Under the pieces are notes generated by a model that was given only the letters and a program-made list of their open reading frames with translations, did not search any database and had not been told where the DNA came from. Shown here in pieces: positions 16,232 to 25,758 of a stretch of 64,000 bases of DNA; position 1 is the stretch's first letter; every line of letters starts with the position of its first letter. Source of the DNA: JAWKHR01 sp041394725 (GTDB lineage Bacteria > Acidobacteriota > Vicinamibacteria > Vicinamibacterales > SCN-69-37); contig JAWKHR010000014.1 in NCBI GenBank assembly GCA_041394725.1, positions 1-64,000 on the forward strand. The letters are read 5' to 3'. The translations under genes and the position numbers were made by a program.

Positions 16232-17254
16232 TCAGCGGATGTGGATGCTGCCCGACGAGGTGCGGACCTCGAGGAGGGGACCGCCGCCGTTGACGGCGCC
16301 GCGAACCTCGCGCTTGTCGAGGCGACCGGACATGGTGACGGGATAGGCGAGGTCGATGCTGCCGGAGCGGGTCCGCGCGTCGAGATTGAACGCCGGCGAA
16401 CCTGACAGGTCCACGTACACGCCGCCAGACGTGCTCTCGAGCCGCCAGTCGCCGGCCTGTTCGCCGTCGATCCGGATCGTGCCGCTCGTGGACGTGACCC
16501 GGAGGGCGCCGCGGATGCCGGCCAGCCGGATCGAGCCCGACCCGGTGGAGGCCTGGGCGTCGCCGCGGCCGCTCTGCGAGACGTCGATGCTGCCGCTGCC
16601 GGTGGTCACGCGAATCGCGCCGGCGACGCCGGTGCCGTCGATCGAGCCGCTGCCGGTGCGCGCGTCGAGGGCGCCGCCCACAGTGTCCGCGGAGATCGAC
16701 CCCGAGCCGGCGCGGGCGTTCACGTCGGCGCCGGCATTGCGGATCCTGATGCTGCCTGAACCGGTCGTGACCTCGACGCGGCGCGCCACGCCGTCGATCT
16801 CGACGGATCCCGATCCGGCGCCGGCGACGAGCGTCGTGTCGCGCGGCACGGTCACGACGTAGCTGATCGACACGTTCCGCGTCACCTCGTCGTCGAGGGC
16901 GTCGAGGTTGCCGATGCGGATGCGGTTGCCGTCCTGGGTGAAGGGCGGGTTGGCCTCGATGCGCCGCACGCGCTCGGCGGCGTTCAGGTCGCCGCGCCGC
17001 ATCGACCAGCGGTCGTCGGCGACGATGCGGGCCGTGACCTGGATACGGCCGGCGTCGCCGGTCCGGACCTCGATGCGTCCGGATCCGGACGTCACGTGGA
17101 CGTCGGCGGCGCCGCTGACCGTGGCCGTCCGCTCGAACTGCCCCTCGACCCGCTGGTCCTGGGCCCGCAGGACGCCGCAGGCTGAAACCAGGAGCGCGGC
17201 AAGCAGAAACGGGCCAAAAACTCGACGTTCCGAACGGGTCGTGGTGCGGGTCAT
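16232..17254 (-). CDS. Secreted DUF4097-type beta-solenoid protein
   Basis: 340 aa from ATG 17254 (MTRTTTRSERRVFGPFLLAALLVSA), which gives a signal peptide ending near VSACGVLRAQ; a lipobox-like SAC is possible. The rest is a regular series of ~20-residue turns carrying the SGSGSI/TGSGSI motif (at least nine copies between ~60 and 335). This is typical of DUF4097 putative adhesin/beta-helix proteins, often found with sigma/anti-sigma or stress operons in Acidobacteria. No catalytic residues are seen. It lies downstream of the TonB receptor, separated by the hairpin at 17303-17349, so it is probably transcribed separately. Confidence 0.82.
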   Translation of the reverse strand: MTRTTTRSERRVFGPFLLAALLVSACGVLRAQDQRVEGQFERTATVSGAADVHVTSGSGRIEVRTGDAGRIQVTARIVADDRWSMRRGDLNAAERVRRIEANPPFTQDGNRIRIGNLDALDDEVTRNVSISYVVTVPRDTTLVAGAGSGSVEIDGVARRVEVTTGSGSIRIRNAGADVNARAGSGSISADTVGGALDARTGSGSIDGTGVAGAIRVTTGSGSIDVSQSGRGDAQASTGSGSIRLAGIRGALRVTSTSGTIRIDGEQAGDWRLESTSGGVYVDLSGSPAFNLDARTRSGSIDLAYPVTMSGRLDKREVRGAVNGGGPLLEVRTSSGSIHIR

Positions 17255-17302
17255 GCCTGCTTGGACGACATTCGCCGGCGCCATGTTGCCCGCCGGAAAA
17301 AC

Positions 17303-17349
17303 GACACCGGGAGTCTTTTCCCGAAAATGGGAAAAAGACTCCCGGTGTC
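17303..17349 (-). terminator. Strong hairpin, likely terminator of the TonB receptor gene
   Basis: Arms 17303-17322 (GACACCGGGAGTC then TTTTCCC) and 17329-17349 are reverse complements except for one bulged A/T; the loop is GAAAAT. Read on the minus strand, the hairpin starts 20 bp after the TonB-receptor stop and is followed by CGTTTTTCC, giving a Rho-independent shape. On the plus strand it is followed by TTTGACGTTTTC, so it may act in both directions. The near-perfect long stem could also mark a dispersed palindromic repeat rather than a simple terminator. Confidence 0.7.
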
Positions 17350-17369
17350 TTTGACGTTTTCTTAACCTT

Positions 17370-20300
17370 TTAGAACAGGACGCGGATCTGGACCTGGAAC
17401 ATCCGGGGCGGGTCGATGTTCGCGAAGGCCGGGATCGCGTTCGTGGCCGAGCCCACCGACGCCAGCTGGCCGAAGGTCGAGTTGGGCGTCGCGGTGTTGC
17501 CGTAAACCGTCTGGCCACGGCCCAGGTAGTTGCCGTGGTTGAACAGGTTGAAGCCCTCGAGGCGCAGCAGCACGGTGCGGCCCGTGTGCGTCAGCCGGCC
17601 CTCGACGAAGATCGACACGTCCGACGTGGCGGTGCCGCGGAACGTGGACTTGCCGATGACCTGGCCGTCGACGACCGGCCGGTCGTTGTTCGACCCGTCG
17701 CCGTTGTTGTCCACGCCGGTCGTCGCCGAGAACGGCCGCGCCGAGGCGAGCATCGTCACGGTCCCCGCGGTGATCTGGTACGGGAACCGGTAGCTCAGCG
17801 TGATGACCGCGCGGTGGCGCTGGTCCACCACGCTCGGGCCCCGCTCCTCCTCGCCCAGCCGCGTGATGTTGCCCTGGTTCGGGTTCACGCCGTTGCCGTC
17901 CGGCTCGGTCGTGTTGGTCGCCTTCGACAGCGTGTAGCTCAGCGACGCGAACACGCGGTCGCTGGGCCGGTAGCGCACGAGCGTCTGCAGGCCGTCGTAG
18001 TCGGCCTCGCCCAGGTTCATCAGGACGTTCACCGCGGTGACGCCGCCGTTGGCGGACGGGATCGGCCGCGTCGCGTTGGCGGCGGCGACGCTGCGCGTCT
18101 GCCCGACCTCCGTGCGGTCGAACGGCGAGGGCGCATTGAGGTCCACGGTACGGTCGAGGTTCGACCAGTGCTGATGCACGTAGTCCGCGCCGACGAACAG
18201 CCCGGGCCGGACCTCCTTCTCCGCGCCGAACGACACGACCTGACTGCGCGGGTTGACCAGCTCGTCCGGGTAGTCCTGGAGCCGGTCGAAGTCGAGGCCG
18301 TAGCGTGCGAACTGCTGGCGGTAGAACTCCCGGTCACCGGCGCGGATGGTGATGTTGCGCGCCGGCAGCTGCGAGGCTGGCAGCGTGCGGGGGTCGAACG
18401 CGAGCGGCAGGCAGTCGCCGACGAGGCACGTCGGGAAGCCGAGCTGCCCGGGCGTCGCGTTGTAGGTGCCGATGCCGTCGAGGCCGCCGGTCAGGTAGCC
18501 CGCGACGGCGTTCGACCGGATCTGCGTGTAGTACATCCCGTAGCCGCCGCGCACCGTGAGCGTGGACGACCCGTTCGGGTGCCAGCCGAACCCGACGCGC
18601 GGCGCGACGTTCGCGACCGCGTCGGTCAGCGTCTGGCGGTCGTAGCGCAGGCCCAGGTCGAGCGTCAGGTCCTCGCGCACGCGCCAGCCGTCCTGGACGA
18701 ACGCCGCCAGCAGCCACTGCGACAGCTCGTAGCTCTCGATGCCGAAGCTGATCGGCTGCGAGTACCGCTGCACGTCGGCCAGCGTCAGCTGGTCGAAGGG
18801 CGCCGTGGTGGTGCTGAGGAACGTGAACGTGCCGAGCGTCGCCGCGCCCGGCTCGTTGCCCGTGCCGCCCGACGTGTGCCGCGCGAAGCTGCCGCCGAAC
18901 CGCACGTTGTGCCGGCCGCGCGACCACGTCAGCGTGTCGGAGAACTGCACCTGCGTGCCGTGGATGTCCGACTGGCGCGACTGCCCGATCGTGAACGGCA
19001 CCGACCCCGACCGCGTGTAGGTCGTCGAGAGCGTCTGCGCCTCCCACAGCGTCACCGGGTCGCCGTGCAGGTACGCCAGCCGCGCCTCGTTCAGCAGATT
19101 CGCGCTGACCACCGTGGTGTGATTGGCCTGCAGCGTCCACGACCGGCGCGAGTACTTCCGCGCGACGCTCGGCGCGTTCGTGCCGCCCACCGCGTCCTGC
19201 GGGTTGTCGTCGTAGAACCGGTCCAGGTTGTAGCGCACCATCAGCGTCTGGCCCGGCGAGACCTTGTGGTCCACGCGCGCGTTGAAGAGCTCCTGGCGAT
19301 AGTGCCCCGTGTAGTCGAGGCTGCCGTCGGCCGGCAGCACGAACGCGGGCAGCGACGTCGAAAGCTGGGTGGTCCGATCCTGCCGTGTGTAGTCGGCCGC
19401 CATGAACAGGAACGTGCGGTCGCGGACGATGGGCGCACCGAGCGATCCGGACATCTGGTTCAGCTCGTCGGGAATGTCCACCGGGTTGATCGCCTCGAGC
19501 GTCGTCGGCGTGACGCAGCTCGCGACCGACGGCGCGCAGAATCCGCTCGTCGAGAAGGTCTCCGCCTGCATCCCGCCGGGCCGCGCGAGATACAGCCCGT
19601 CCCCGTGCAGCACGTTCGTGCCCGATCGGGTGACGATGTTGAGCGCCGATCCGGCGGTCCAGCCGAACTCGGACGAGAAGGCGTTCTGGAGCACGCTCAT
19701 CTCCTGGATCGCCCCGAGCGGCACCGTGGCGATCATCGTCTGCCGGCCCCAGCCTTCGTCGTTGTTCGCGCCGTCCAGCATCGTCGTCGTCGTGCGTCGC
19801 GAGCCGGCGCCGGTGATGAAGTAGGTCTGGTTGACGAACAGGTCGCCCGTGCCCTTGCCCTGGCGGAACGCCGAGTTCAGGAGCGGCAGGGACGACGCCT
19901 TGCGTCCGAGGATCGGCGTCTCGTCGATCCGTGCGCCGCCGAGCTGCAGGCCGATCTGCGGGTCCTGTCGGCTGCCGTCGGACGTGCCGTACACGGTGAC
20001 CTGGCTCTGGCCGCCGCTCGCGACGAGCTTCACGCGGACCGTCGCGGTTTCACCGGCGCTCAGGCGCAGGTTCTTCACGTCCTCGCTCGTGAACCCCGAC
20101 AGCGCGACGCCCACCGTGTAGGACCCGGTGAGCGACAGCGCCGCGATGGTGGCCGAGCCGTCCTGGCCCGACGTCGCCTCGCGCCGGGCGCCGGTGTCGG
20201 TGTTGGTGACGGTGATGAGCGCGCCGGGCACCAGCCGGTCCTGCTGATCGAGGACGACGACGGTGACCGAGGCGGTGCTGGGGGACTGGGCGAGGGCGCG

Positions 20301-20381
20301 GGCCGGCAGGCCCGCGGCCACGAGCGCGGCCAGGCAGACGAGCCGGAGCCTGGACGACCGGAAGAATCGACGTGGAGACAT
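17370..20381 (-). CDS. TonB-dependent receptor, Oar-like, with carboxypeptidase-regulatory N-domain
   Basis: 1,003 aa outer-membrane protein. Signal peptide ~1-32 (LVCLAALVAAGLPARALAQ). A CarboxypepD-regulatory-like Ig domain at ~35-115 (VTVVVLDQQDRLVPGALITV) precedes the plug (~120-260, FITGAGSRRTTTTMLDGANN) and a long beta-barrel ending in aromatic MFQVQIRVLF, the usual C-terminal barrel signal. The extended plug-barrel linker (GTNVLHGDGLYL) is typical of acidobacterial Oar-like receptors. Substrate unknown; oligosaccharide or siderophore uptake, or adhesion, are all possible. The opposite-strand 968-codon frame is a GC-rich shadow. Transcription ends near the hairpin at 17303-17349. Confidence 0.93.
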   Translation of the reverse strand: MSPRRFFRSSRLRLVCLAALVAAGLPARALAQSPSTASVTVVVLDQQDRLVPGALITVTNTDTGARREATSGQDGSATIAALSLTGSYTVGVALSGFTSEDVKNLRLSAGETATVRVKLVASGGQSQVTVYGTSDGSRQDPQIGLQLGGARIDETPILGRKASSLPLLNSAFRQGKGTGDLFVNQTYFITGAGSRRTTTTMLDGANNDEGWGRQTMIATVPLGAIQEMSVLQNAFSSEFGWTAGSALNIVTRSGTNVLHGDGLYLARPGGMQAETFSTSGFCAPSVASCVTPTTLEAINPVDIPDELNQMSGSLGAPIVRDRTFLFMAADYTRQDRTTQLSTSLPAFVLPADGSLDYTGHYRQELFNARVDHKVSPGQTLMVRYNLDRFYDDNPQDAVGGTNAPSVARKYSRRSWTLQANHTTVVSANLLNEARLAYLHGDPVTLWEAQTLSTTYTRSGSVPFTIGQSRQSDIHGTQVQFSDTLTWSRGRHNVRFGGSFARHTSGGTGNEPGAATLGTFTFLSTTTAPFDQLTLADVQRYSQPISFGIESYELSQWLLAAFVQDGWRVREDLTLDLGLRYDRQTLTDAVANVAPRVGFGWHPNGSSTLTVRGGYGMYYTQIRSNAVAGYLTGGLDGIGTYNATPGQLGFPTCLVGDCLPLAFDPRTLPASQLPARNITIRAGDREFYRQQFARYGLDFDRLQDYPDELVNPRSQVVSFGAEKEVRPGLFVGADYVHQHWSNLDRTVDLNAPSPFDRTEVGQTRSVAAANATRPIPSANGGVTAVNVLMNLGEADYDGLQTLVRYRPSDRVFASLSYTLSKATNTTEPDGNGVNPNQGNITRLGEEERGPSVVDQRHRAVITLSYRFPYQITAGTVTMLASARPFSATTGVDNNGDGSNNDRPVVDGQVIGKSTFRGTATSDVSIFVEGRLTHTGRTVLLRLEGFNLFNHGNYLGRGQTVYGNTATPNSTFGQLASVGSATNAIPAFANIDPPRMFQVQIRVLF

Positions 20382-20602
20382 GGCACTCCTGGTGTGGAAG
20401 AGGCGTGTATGAACGGCGCGACGGCCGAAGAGCGAGTCTAGGGACGGCGCGCGTCGCCTACCAGAGTTAGTAGTGGTCGCCGGATGTGTGACTTACGGGG
20501 ACCCCTGTCCTGGTGTAGAGCTGTGTGCGCGACGCCGTTTGCCACAACCCCGCGCCGGGCGCACAATGAGCGACCATCGGCGCCGCGCCGCGACCCTCGC
20601 CC

Positions 20603-21496
20603 ATGACCGCCCAGACCGCCAGTCCGATCACGAGCGTTTCCGACACCGCGATCTGGGTCGCGATGTACCGCGCCCTGGAATCGGACCGGCCGGACGCATT
20701 GTTCGTGGACCCGTTCGCGCGGCGCCTGGCCGGGCCTCGCGGCGACGAGATGCTGGCGCGCATCCCCCGCGCACGCCGCTTCGGCTGGCCGATGGTGGTG
20801 CGGACCGCGCTGATGGACGAGATCATCCTGCGCGCGATCCGCGACCACGCGATCACCACGGTGCTCAACCTCGCGGCGGGGCTCGACACGCGCCCGTACC
20901 GGCTCGACGTGCCGGCGTCGCTGCGCTGGATCGACGCGGATCTGCCCGGCATCCTCGACTACAAGCTGGAGGCGCTGTCGGGCGAACGGGCGCGGTGCCG
21001 GTACGAGGCGGTGCGGGCCGACCTCACCGATCCCGACGCGCGCGCCGGCGTGCTCGCGCGCGCCGCGGACCCGGACGGCCGCGTGCTGGTCGTCACCGAG
21101 GGGCTGTTGATCTACCTCACGGCCGATGACGTACGCGGGCTTTCGCGCGACCTGGCGGGGCTCGCCGGCGTCGGGTGGTGGCTGATCGACCTCGCCTCAC
21201 CCCGCGCGGTAAAGATGATGTCGCGCACCTGGGGCAGCACGGTCGCGGCCGGCAACGCGCCGTTCCGGTTCGCGCCGCCGGAGGGCACGGCGTTCTTCGC
21301 GCCGCTCGGCTGGCGCGAGGCCGAGTACCACGGGATCTTCGACGCGTCGCGGCGGCTCGACCGGACGCTGCCGCTCGCCGGGTTCTGGGCCGCGGTCGCC
21401 CGGCTCTATCCGCGGCGGATCCGCGAGGAGTTCAAGCGGTTCTCCGGGGTGGTGCTGCTGGAGCGGCGTGACCCTGCCCCGCCCCGGATGCCATAA
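20603..21496 (+). CDS. Class I SAM-dependent methyltransferase, LCMT/PPM1-like family
   Basis: 297 aa. Matches the bacterial leucine-carboxyl-methyltransferase-like (TIGR00027/PPM1-type) group: FVDPFARRLAG (~33-43), VLNLAAGLDTRPYRL (motif I, ~88-102), WIDADLPGILDYK (motif II acidic residue), and VVTEGLLIYLTADDV (motif IV-like). Family members methylate carboxylates of varied small molecules or polyketide precursors; the substrate here is not predictable. The gene stands alone 161 bp from the divergent TonB receptor gene and 40 bp before the aminotransferase gene, so co-transcription with the latter is plausible. Confidence 0.87.
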   Translation: MTAQTASPITSVSDTAIWVAMYRALESDRPDALFVDPFARRLAGPRGDEMLARIPRARRFGWPMVVRTALMDEIILRAIRDHAITTVLNLAAGLDTRPYRLDVPASLRWIDADLPGILDYKLEALSGERARCRYEAVRADLTDPDARAGVLARAADPDGRVLVVTEGLLIYLTADDVRGLSRDLAGLAGVGWWLIDLASPRAVKMMSRTWGSTVAAGNAPFRFAPPEGTAFFAPLGWREAEYHGIFDASRRLDRTLPLAGFWAAVARLYPRRIREEFKRFSGVVLLERRDPAPPRMP

Positions 21497-21536
21497 TCGC
21501 CGCAACCCCATCCGCCATCGGAGTCCAGGAGGACCC

Positions 21537-22859
21537 ATGCTGACTCGGCGATCGTTTCTGGGCCGCGCGGGCCTCGCGGGCGTGGCACTCGCCGGGACGC
21601 GGTCCCTCGAGGCGCGGACACCCGACACGCCGGATCTCGAACAGGCCCGCGCCGACCTCAGGCGTCCGGCCGGCACACCCGAGGCCGTGGCGCGCGACGA
21701 GGCCTACTGGCGCCGCGTGGCCTCGCAGTACCGCGTCGCCACGGGCTACACGAACCTCGAGGCCGGCTATTTCGGGATGATGGCCGCGCCGGTCCTGGCC
21801 GAATTCCACCGCCAGGTCGATCGCGTGAACCTGGAGAGCTCGCACTACGCGCGGATCGACTACCCGCGCGAGGCCGAGGCCGCCCGCGCGCGCACGGCCG
21901 CGTTCCTCGGTGCGACGCCCGGCGAGATCGCGATCACCCGCGGCGCCACCGAGGCGCTGCAGCGCCTGATCATCCAGTACCTGAAGGTCGGCGCGGGCGA
22001 CGAGGTGATGTACGCGGACCTCGACTACGGCGCCATGCAGTACGCGATGAACGCGCTGGCGGCGCGACGGGGCGCGAAGGTCATCACGCTCGACATCCCG
22101 GAACCGGCCACCCGCGACAACGTCCTCGCCGCCTACGAGGCCGCGCTCGACGCCCACCCGCGCGTGAAGCTGCTCCTGCTGACGCACCTGAACAACAAGA
22201 CCGGCCTGATCGTCCCGGTGAAGGACATCGCCGCGATGGCCCGTGCCCGCGGCGCCGACGTCGTCGTCGACGCCGCGCACTCGTTCGGCCAGGTGGACCT
22301 GAAGCTGGACGACCTCGGCGCGGACTTCGTCGGCTGCAACCTGCACAAGTGGATCGGCGCGCCGGTCGGCGTCGGCGTCATGTACATCCGCGCCGGCCGC
22401 CTGGGCGACATCGAGCGGATGCTGGGCGACGAGGGCGCCGAGGATCGCATCGACAGCCGCCTGCACACCGGCACCACGAACTTCGCGACCACGCTGACCG
22501 TGCCGGCGGCGATCGACTTCCACGAGGCCGTCGGATCGGCGCACAAGGCCGCGCGGATCCGCTACCTGCGCGACCGCTGGGTCGGCGCCGTGCGCGGCGC
22601 CCGCGGCATCGACGTGCTGACGCCCGACGACCGGGATCTCGTCGCCGGCATCTCCTCGTTCCGGCTCAACGGCCGCACCGGCGCGCCGGACAACCGCGCG
22701 ATCGCCACCGAGCTGCTCGACCGTCACGGCATCTTCGTCGTCGCGCGGTCGGGCCTCGCGAAGGGCGACTGCGTGCGCGTGACGCCCGCGCTCTACAACA
22801 CGCCGGAGGACTGCGACCGGCTCGCGACGGTTCTCCGGGAGATGGCCGGGCGCGGATAG
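21537..22859 (+). CDS. Tat-exported class V aminotransferase (cysteine desulfurase-like fold)
   Basis: 440 aa. ATG 21537 is set by an AGGAGG box 7 nt upstream and by the twin-arginine leader TRRSFLGRAGLAGVALAG directly after it. The PLP-dependent core follows: ITRGATEALQRLI, VVVDAAHSFGQVDL (cofactor aspartate/histidine region), and NLHKWIGAPVGVG with the Schiff-base lysine K271. Family members include isopenicillin-N epimerase-like and cysteine-lyase-like enzymes acting on amino acids. Export of a PLP enzyme to the periplasm as a folded protein fits a Tat signal. Substrate unknown. Confidence 0.9.
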   Translation: MLTRRSFLGRAGLAGVALAGTRSLEARTPDTPDLEQARADLRRPAGTPEAVARDEAYWRRVASQYRVATGYTNLEAGYFGMMAAPVLAEFHRQVDRVNLESSHYARIDYPREAEAARARTAAFLGATPGEIAITRGATEALQRLIIQYLKVGAGDEVMYADLDYGAMQYAMNALAARRGAKVITLDIPEPATRDNVLAAYEAALDAHPRVKLLLLTHLNNKTGLIVPVKDIAAMARARGADVVVDAAHSFGQVDLKLDDLGADFVGCNLHKWIGAPVGVGVMYIRAGRLGDIERMLGDEGAEDRIDSRLHTGTTNFATTLTVPAAIDFHEAVGSAHKAARIRYLRDRWVGAVRGARGIDVLTPDDRDLVAGISSFRLNGRTGAPDNRAIATELLDRHGIFVVARSGLAKGDCVRVTPALYNTPEDCDRLATVLREMAGRG

Positions 22860-22880
22860 GAAGCGGCGCGGGTCCACCTC

Positions 22881-24128
22881 ATGCTCCGACCGGCCGCGCG
22901 CCCCCGCCGCTCCGGATGGCTGCCCCCCGCGGTCGCCGTCGTCGCGTGCCTGCTGGTGATCGCGCCGGAGCCGGGCGCGGCGGACGCCCCGGATCGCCTC
23001 ACCGACGTCGAGTTCTGGCACCTCGTGACCGAACTCTCCGAGGCGGGCGGCGCCTTCCACTCGGACAACTTCACGTCCAACGAGTCCGGGTTCGCGGAGG
23101 CGGCCGCGCGGCTCGCGGCCCGACCGGCCGGCGGCGCGTACCTCGGCGTGGGCCCCGAGCAGAACTTCAGCTACATCGTCGCCTCCAGGCCGCGCATCGC
23201 GTTCATCCTGGACATCCGCCGGCAGGCCGTCGCCCAGCACCTGCTGTTCAAGGCGATCTTCGAGCTGTCGGCGGACCGCGCCGCGTTCCTCGCGCGCCTG
23301 TTCTCGCGCCCGCGGCCCGACGTGCCGCCGGACGCGTCCACGCGCGAACTCTGGGAAGCGCTCGAGCGGGCCGGAGCGGACGACGCGGTGTTCCGCGAGA
23401 ATCGCGCGGCCGTCGAAGCCCACCTGCTCCGGACGCACGGCTTCGCGCTCGACCCGGCGGATCTCGCGTCGATCGACTACGTCTACCACGCGTTCTTCGC
23501 CCTCGGCCCGCACATCAACTATGCCGGGTACCAGCAGCGACTCACGACCGGCAACGTGGACTTCCAGAAGCTCACGCTCGCGCTCGACGGCGCCGGCGTC
23601 GCGCGCAGCTTCCTCGGCACCGAGGCGAACTACCAGGCGATCCGGGCGATGCAGCTGGCGAACCTGGTCGTCCCGGTGCGCGGGGATTTCGCCGGGCCGA
23701 AGTCGCTCGGCGCCATCGGCGAGTACCTGCGCGCGCACGACCTGCGCCTGCGGACCTTCTACGTCTCGAACGTCGAGCAGTACCTGTTCGGCTGGTCGGT
23801 CGCGCGTGAGGTGGACGAGAACGGCGGCTGGCAGCGCTTCTACGCCACGCTGGCGACGCTGCCGATCGACCCGGACAGCGTGCTGCTGCGAGAGTCGCTC
23901 TCACGATCGGCCGTGCCCTGCCGGATCGCCGGCTTCCTCGAGGCCGTCGCGGACGGACGGGTCTCGTCGCAGGCCGAAGCCCGCCGGTGCCCCGGCGGCA
24001 CCACCGCCCCCATCGGAGGGGCCCGCGACACGGTGGCAGGACCGCTGGCAGGACCGGTGCCGGGACCGGCGGGCGGAACGGCTGCCGAATCGGCGGGCGC
24101 ACATTTTTCGCGGAGATCCCCGCTCTGA
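22881..24128 (+). CDS. Secreted protein of unknown function
   Basis: 415 aa, starting 21 bp after the aminotransferase stop, so likely the same transcript. Signal peptide ~10-33 (LPPAVAVVACLLVIAPEPGAA). The conserved-looking core (~40-350) contains FHSDNFTSNESGF, GVGPEQNFSYIVASRPRIAF, ILDIRRQAVAQHLLFKAIFE and NLVVPVRGDFAGPKSLGAIG. This pattern recalls a family of uncharacterised proteins sometimes labelled LIC_10091-like, with a possible methyltransferase-type fold (uncertain). The last ~60 residues are Gly/Pro/Ala-rich low complexity. No catalytic function can be assigned from the sequence. Confidence 0.75.
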   Translation: MLRPAARPRRSGWLPPAVAVVACLLVIAPEPGAADAPDRLTDVEFWHLVTELSEAGGAFHSDNFTSNESGFAEAAARLAARPAGGAYLGVGPEQNFSYIVASRPRIAFILDIRRQAVAQHLLFKAIFELSADRAAFLARLFSRPRPDVPPDASTRELWEALERAGADDAVFRENRAAVEAHLLRTHGFALDPADLASIDYVYHAFFALGPHINYAGYQQRLTTGNVDFQKLTLALDGAGVARSFLGTEANYQAIRAMQLANLVVPVRGDFAGPKSLGAIGEYLRAHDLRLRTFYVSNVEQYLFGWSVAREVDENGGWQRFYATLATLPIDPDSVLLRESLSRSAVPCRIAGFLEAVADGRVSSQAEARRCPGGTTAPIGGARDTVAGPLAGPVPGPAGGTAAESAGAHFSRRSPL

Positions 24129-24221
24129 CATGCCCCCGCGAATGGGGCGGCCTCCCGGTCGGTGAGATCGCTCCGCCAACGGCCGGCACGGGCTGGAACG
24201 GACCTTGCGAATTCCGGGCTC

Positions 24222-25667
24222 ATGCCTGTGAGCAGCCGCCTTTCAATTCCGTCAGTCTGCCTGGCCCTGGCCGTCGCCGCGGCCGGGTGTGGCTCCGCCG
24301 GCAACCCGACGTCGCCGACGCCGGCCGGGACCGGATCGACGTCGAGCACCGGCGCGGTCGTCGCGGGCGTCGTCAACGGCGGCGGACAGCCGACCGAGGC
24401 GACCGGCGCCACGGCCGGCGTCCCCTCGGGCCTCACCGTGTCGGTGATGGGCAGCGCGCGCAGCGCGCCGGTCACGCCCGACGGATCGTTCGAGCTCGAG
24501 AACGTGCCCCCGGGCAACGTCCAGCTCCAGTTCCGCAGCGACGTGGTCAATGCGATGGCGACGCTGTCGAACGTCACGAACGACCAGTTCATCAGGATCC
24601 AGGTGCAGGTGAACACGGACTCGGCGCTGATCGTGGACGAGACGCGCGAGGAGAAGATCTCGCTCTGCCACGCCGAAGGCAATGGCACCTACCACCTGAT
24701 CGACGTCAGCCGGAGCGCCGAGGCCACCCATCGTGAGCACGGCGACGGCCAGATTGGCGATCCCGTGCCGGGCCAGCCGTTCCGCACCTTCGACGCGAGC
24801 TGCCGGCCGGTCGGGCCCGAAGTCCACATCGAGAAGTCCACCAACGGCGCGGACGCCGACGACGCGCCCGGTGCGCGGATTCCGGTGGGCACGCCGCTCA
24901 CGTGGGAGTACGTGGTCAGCAACACCGGCACGCTCGCGCTCAGCGGCATCGCGGTGAGCGACGACCAGGGCGTCACGGTGACCTGCCCGCAGACGACGCT
25001 GGCGGTGGGCGCGTCGATGACGTGCAAGGGCACGGGCCTCGTCACGGCCATCGGTCCCTACCGGAACGTCGGGTCGGTCACGGCGCAGTTCACGGCCACG
25101 ACGGGCTCGGGCAGCGTGAACGACTCCGACCCGAGTCACTACACCGGCGTGTCGCCGCTCGAGCTGGAGAAGCGGACGAACGGCGAGGACGCGGATGAGG
25201 GCCCGGGTCCGCGCATCCCGGTCGGCGGCGCGGTGCTCTGGGAGTACACGCTGAAGAACATCGGCGTCGTGCCGCTCACCGGCATCACGGTCACCGACGA
25301 TCACGAGACCGTGGACTGCGGCGGCGTGACGACGCTGGCGGCGGGCGCCTCGGTGACCTGCACGGCGACGGGCACGGCCGTCCTCGGATCGTACGCGAAC
25401 CTGGGCACGGCCACGGCCACCTGGACGGCCGGGACCGCCTCGGGCACGGTCACGGCGACCGACCCGAGCCACTACGTGGGCGTGTCCGACGAGGAAGAGG
25501 GACCGAAGGTCTCGCTGTGCCACCGGACGGGCAACGGCTCGTACCACCTGATCACCGTGAGCATCAACGCCGAGCCGGCGCACCGCGCGCACGGCGACGC
25601 GATGATCGGCGAGCCGGTGCCGAACCTCCCGGGCCACGTCTTCACGGCCGGCTGCGGCATCAGCTGA
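24222..25667 (+). CDS. Lipoprotein with two DUF11-like repeats flanked by two Cys/His modules
   Basis: 481 aa from ATG 24222 (MPVSSRLSIPSVCL). The lipobox AAGC at ~20-23 marks a lipoprotein, followed by a Thr/Pro/Ser linker. A carboxypeptidase-regulatory-like stretch (VTPDGSFELENVPPGNVQLQ) lies at ~88-110. Two CARDB/DUF11-type Ig repeats (~200-308 and ~312-420) each start with EK.TNG.DAD..PG.RIPVG and end DPSHY.GV. They are bracketed by two copies of SLCH..GNG.YHLI.V, then H..HGD..IG.PVP, at ~144 and ~428. The GD/DAD motifs suggest metal binding; role probably surface or cell-envelope structure (inference). Confidence 0.85.
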   Translation: MPVSSRLSIPSVCLALAVAAAGCGSAGNPTSPTPAGTGSTSSTGAVVAGVVNGGGQPTEATGATAGVPSGLTVSVMGSARSAPVTPDGSFELENVPPGNVQLQFRSDVVNAMATLSNVTNDQFIRIQVQVNTDSALIVDETREEKISLCHAEGNGTYHLIDVSRSAEATHREHGDGQIGDPVPGQPFRTFDASCRPVGPEVHIEKSTNGADADDAPGARIPVGTPLTWEYVVSNTGTLALSGIAVSDDQGVTVTCPQTTLAVGASMTCKGTGLVTAIGPYRNVGSVTAQFTATTGSGSVNDSDPSHYTGVSPLELEKRTNGEDADEGPGPRIPVGGAVLWEYTLKNIGVVPLTGITVTDDHETVDCGGVTTLAAGASVTCTATGTAVLGSYANLGTATATWTAGTASGTVTATDPSHYVGVSDEEEGPKVSLCHRTGNGSYHLITVSINAEPAHRAHGDAMIGEPVPNLPGHVFTAGCGIS

Positions 25668-25758
25668 TCGCGCCCGCGCGCGGCCGCGCAACGTCAACCG
25701 ACTGCGCCCGCGCGCGGCACGCGGCATCGGCCGGTCGCGCGCGCGTTGCCGAGCAACG

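Noticed and set aside
17535..20441. 968-codon plus-strand open frame
   Set aside because: Antisense to the TonB receptor, whose signal peptide, plug and barrel end are clear; Arg/Val-rich shadow translation.
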